Source: Hedera helix (lineage: Eukaryota; Streptophyta; Magnoliopsida; Apiales; Araliaceae). From it: a DNA stretch of 64,000 nt. Shown piece by piece: positions 59,964-64,000 of this stretch. The stretch's first letter is position 1. The number at the start of each line of letters is the position of its first letter. The stretch spans positions 46,242,523 through 46,306,522 of the forward strand of contig OX359273.1 in the NCBI GenBank assembly GCA_947179155.2, read 5' to 3'. A program made the position numbers and the translations under genes. Below the pieces are notes generated by a model. The model was given only the letters and a program-made list of their open reading frames with translations. It did no database searches and was not told where the DNA came from.

Positions 59964-61070
59964 TTCCGGGCAAAGTAGTTCTCTTTTGGGTGAGAATTAT
60001 TTGGATAGGAGAAAGAATATGGCAGTTGGAACGACGTCGTTAACATGTGGAATATCAATACATATATATATGAATTGGGCTTTCTGAAAAATCCACGAAG
60101 TTAAGTTGGGCCAGCACTTACTAAGCTTGGTCTATACCGAGATTTTCAAAATTCTTTAAGCAGACTCCAATTACTTTGTCTCTAGAATGAGAAAGCCTTC
60201 TTCCAGAAGAATGTGGCATTCAGACATCTCCACCATATTTCCCAGATAAAACATGTGTTAATAAAAAAAAAAAGGTGAAAATAAAAAAGAAGGTGCTGAT
60301 TATCAGTGGGGGCCCATTCATCAAACAACAGCTATAGTAAGTACCAAGGCCTTTTCATCCCTATAGTAACATACTACTTTCAAGGTTGAAAGAGGTGACA
60401 AATGCTGTGTCTTACCCTCAGATCCACTCCATAGATAACTGTCATAGTATGTTCTAAATGGATGCAGAATAAGTGGCACAGAAGGGGGTCACACCCAGCA
60501 ATTCCTCTCCATTATTTTTGAAGGTAGGCAATGGAGCAAAGAATTATAAAACTGAAGAGCAGCCAAATATGGTCGGAGTAATAGCAGCCAAATATGGTAG
60601 GAGGAATAGCTATTAACTGTATGAACAAAGTCAACAGTTTTTCAATTGGGGCCCATCCAGAAAGTCCATTATGGCTCACTAAATTAGGTAGGCTTTGACA
60701 AAGTGAAAAGAGCTCGAACCACCTCCACCTTCCTTTCCAAACAGACCAAAAATAGTATGGATTTGGACATTCCAATTAGAGGGGTAAAAGGAACAGCTAG
60801 CAAGGTACAAATGAAAAATTTTGTAGAATGTTCAGAGCCATGTGAGAGAGAGAGAGAGAGAAGGGCAAACGCGTACATTTTAATTTTTCTTTCCTGTGAT
60901 CATTATTCATATATGCAAGAAGTGAAGAAACTTTGTTTAATTAATTTCCCTTTCCTTTCCTTGCTACGTACCCGTTAGTTAATTAGATTAGCAAGATCTT
61001 CAAAATGTAATTCAATTTCTGCTGCCTTGGTGGGCATGCATGATTACGGAAATAGTAGTATTAATTAAGG

Positions 61071-61195
61071 GAATTGATATTTCCACAAGAGAATCGTCGC
61101 TATAGACATACAACAACAATTAAAAATGTTGGTATAAACTATAGCGACGATTTTCTTGTGGAAATATCAAATTTTCTTGTGGAAATATCAATTCT
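61071..61195. repeat. Near-perfect hairpin with a duplicated terminal segment
   Basis: The left arm (61071-61105), GATATTTCCACAAGAGAATC then GTCGCTATAG, pairs with the right arm (61139-61173), CTATAGCGACGATTTTCTTG then TGGAAATATC, across about 33 nt. The outer 23 bp of the right arm is repeated in tandem at 61173-61195. GCGACGATTTTCTTG-type ends are seen in some plant CACTA-derived elements, so a transposon origin is likely. Confidence 0.6.
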
Positions 61196-63795
61196 CATAA
61201 TTAATTGGATTAAATTTATACTTTACTTCTTTTTAAAGATTTCAAAATGAGAATCCATTGTCAAAATCACTGCATTAATTTACAACATATATAAAATGTT
61301 GCTATTTTTTTCTATCTATCTATCTAATAATGGTGAGTAGTCTGCTTTTTATTTTAAAAAGGTCCACTATGCACCAACTAACATATATATTATGCACACA
61401 TGCATCAACAAACTGAGTTTTCAATTTAATTTAATACTATTTTTTTCTTTGTTGGTCATTGTAAAAACATTTAGTATAATTTATATGAGTTCATGGCCAG
61501 AAGTTGCATTATGGCTGGAGACCCATGCCTCCCGTATCTCCATCTTTTCAGCAATTCTAAATATTATATTATATGCTTCTTAATTAAACTTGAAGAAATT
61601 AAAAGAAAGAGATGTAGATATAATTAAAAGAAAGAGATGTAGAAATTATAGATATAGTAATAAAGTTTAAAATTTAAACTTTATATAATCAATCAATATA
61701 CTGGTGGTACAATTATCCCGTACGTAGCATGTGCTACACATGCCGTACGTATCAAATTAATTCTTGAGCCCCTGGCACATATATGTCATTGAGGACAAAT
61801 CTACATACATAATATTTAAAAATAAAATTAAATATTATATTCATTTAAATTATTAAAAAATAAAGTATGATACGAATTTCAATTTCATCATTGGCACGTG
61901 TCATGCGTGCACTTTCAAAGTCATTATAGTTGTAATTATTTGATACGTGCAAAATTACGCATATATCTGAGTTGACGGTATAATCATAAATCTCATGCAA
62001 CATATTCACTGAAGTAGAGAAAAGTTAAAATGTGTCGTAGAATTATGGTAGCTAGCTAGGACTTGCATGAATTAAGATTCCTAGTTTCACCTTTTTCATA
62101 AGGGTATTGATATTTCTATAAAATATATATATATATATATATATTTGCAAGACTTTATTTGTATTAAGGTGAACCTCACTTACTGTTTATGTGAGTAAAG
62201 TCTTACGAATATATTAATTTCTCTTGTAAAAATATTAATCTTCTTTTCATAAATATCTAATCGATCTAAAGAATGTTCGATTCTTCACATTCTTTGAAAC
62301 TTGAAAGAATGCCAAAATGGACTTGAAATTGGGCAAACCTTCTCATTTTCAAGTTCGAAAAACATGTAAGTGACAATCTTTGATACTCACTCAGCACACT
62401 AGTATGGTTTGGTTTCGTTTGGTTTGGTAGTTGACTAGTGTTAGTAGTACTGCTACACCTTCAACAACTACAATAAAATATTGATAAATGAATGTTTGAT
62501 AAAATCATAATCTCACTTAGATAATAATTTATTTATGTCCCAACTTAGGCATATATACTAAAGTAATAATATCACTAAATACATTAAGTAATAAAAAAAT
62601 TTGAATTCTTAAAGGCCTAATGAAAATATAAATTAACAATTACTAAATTCCATACAAAAATTTGTATATATAATCCATATAATCTTGAACTTTTTTTAGT
62701 AACATCTATACAATAGACTTAAAAAATTAAGTCAATCAACAATATCCATACAAAAAGTTATTTTTTTTGAAACTATGCATCTAAAGTTACGTGTTTTTTT
62801 CACTCACATATTTTTTTTCACTCACATATTCTTCTCCTCATTTCATCAGTTAATGTTGATTTCTTTACTCCTTTCAAATGATGAGAAGCCATGTTAGAAA
62901 AAAAAAATTATAACTTGTTGAAATATATCTTCTATACATCTAACTTATATTGTATAGCCAAAGTCTTGAATCTTTTCATTTGCTATGTACATTAACTTAA
63001 AATATTTTATTTTTCAAGACATTATAAGTTTCACTAATTCTTTTTAACTTCTATAGACATCAATTAATACATTAATTGTTGTCTCTTGATTTTTTTTATC
63101 ACATACATAAATTGAAAAACTCCATCTAAAATAATAAATATTAATTTATTGATAAATGAATAAATTATTTATTTATCGATAAATAAAATATCTCACTAAA
63201 GTAATATATTTTTTTCGGTCCCAAGCGTATTCATTTCTCAAGATTTTACTGTATCCAATTGCAAAACTAGCTTCCTATTTAGTGACATTGTTCAAATGTC
63301 CATCAACCAAACTCTATTGTTCGACTCAAATCTCATCCCATTGGAAATTAAGTCAATGCAAACTAAATAATATAAAATAAAAAGAGAAGAATAATACAAT
63401 ATTTAATATGAAAAACTCTTAAAAGAAAAAATTATAAGTCAAACTCCAAATCTTCACTATCACAATAATAATGGACTTATAAATTTCTCTCAAGTTTTAT
63501 GCTCTAAAATTTGAGGTTACACAATACTACGACACAACTTTTTACACGGAATAAAAGTTATAATACCCTCTCCTACAATACAACTTTTTTGCACCGAATA
63601 TAAAAGTTGCAAAAACAAATTCCCTCACACAAATCAAAAATCCTCTCACACCTACTCTCAACCCTTAATATGTTATATGACTTTTGATTGTGTTACTCTC
63701 CAACAACTAAACATAATACTCTATTTATAAACTACCCACGACTTTCATCTTCTTATTAAAAATAAGACACTTCTTTTTTATAATAACAATTATTC

Positions 63796-63938
63796 CTAAA
63801 TACGATTCGAGGAGTAATCTAATAATTCCTCCATCGATTCGAATCCCCAAACTAATTCAATTTCATGTCTAAATAAGATTTGAGGAGTATTCAACAATTT
63901 CTCCCTCGACTCAAATCCCCAAACACTTCAATTTTATC
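63796..63938. repeat. Two-copy tandem repeat of about 70 bp
   Basis: The units start CTAAATACGATTCGAGGAGT and CTAAATAAGATTTGAGGAGT, and each ends with an ATCCCCAAAC / TTCAATTT block. Differences are mainly C/T and G/A, as expected of methylated DNA decaying with age. Confidence 0.7.
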
Positions 63939-64000
63939 GTTTTCATCATTGTCACCGTTGTAGCAGTTGCCACCATCATCGATACCATCCGTAACATCCG

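Larger units (their letters stand above)
59964..64000. other. Intergenic, no gene seen
   Basis: CLPT promoter side followed by AT-rich sequence. It has a GA microsatellite at 60842-60861, a fold-back repeat at 61071-61195, AT tracts near 62124-62144 and a tandem duplication at 63796-63938. Short ORFs show no family resemblance. Confidence 0.65.

Noticed and set aside
1..64000. tRNA, rRNA, known plant miRNA, CRISPR or organelle insertions
   Set aside because: Scanned by eye for common conserved miRNA sequences and rRNA/tRNA signatures and found none; subtle tRNA genes could be missed without a covariance search.

Overview
This is a eudicot nuclear genome window. It is AT-rich and intron-rich, with spliced plant gene families, many long (AT)n tracts, nested LTR retrotransposons and several non-autonomous DNA elements. 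There are no bacterial, plastid or mitochondrial genes, and I found no rRNA gene, tRNA gene, known miRNA or CRISPR array.

Layout, left to right. 3-143: tail of an unidentified + strand ORF. 2486-5221 (-): TPX2-like microtubule protein gene that looks frameshifted and truncated. 8504-10798 (+): four-exon ACS10-type aminotransferase-like gene (526 aa) with two active-site positions replaced. 11848-14848 (-): two-exon LRR receptor-like kinase (879 aa) with HLN in place of HRD. The last two genes are tail to tail. 14849-21224: AT-rich spacer. 21225-35784 (+): eight-exon plastid BASS-family transporter (401 aa). Its 10.8-kb intron 2 holds a decayed Ty1/Copia element, a 5.8-kb non-autonomous Gypsy-like LTR element nested inside a Copia repeat (target duplication TTATA), and a Stowaway MITE. 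38193-38426 (-): LITTLE ZIPPER microprotein. 44374-45225 (-): intronless AT-hook (AHL) protein, 283 aa. 49933-50865: non-autonomous CACTA element with a 3-bp target duplication. 54312-59963 (-): five-exon plastid CLPT-type Clp subunit (238 aa), with an antisense MATE-transporter pseudogene in intron 4. 59964-64000: no gene seen.

The neighbourhood is informative. By my recollection of Arabidopsis locus numbers, ACS10 and an LRR-RLK are adjacent there (At1g62960/At1g62950). TPX2-like, BASS, AHL and CLPT genes cluster on chromosome 4 (At4g11990-At4g12060, and partly At4g22810-At4g22860). AHL and ZPR genes are paired at At2g45430/At2g45450 and At3g60870/At3g60890. This window appears to keep as one block what is split across several Arabidopsis segments. 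I see no new gene system. The most interesting signals are the two catalytic-residue losses, the ATGA uORF/start overlap, the clean nested insertion, the antisense intronic pseudogene and an array of palindromic motifs at 36.1-37.7 kb.

All exon boundaries were read by eye from GT/AG sites and phase agreement. No alignment or search was run.
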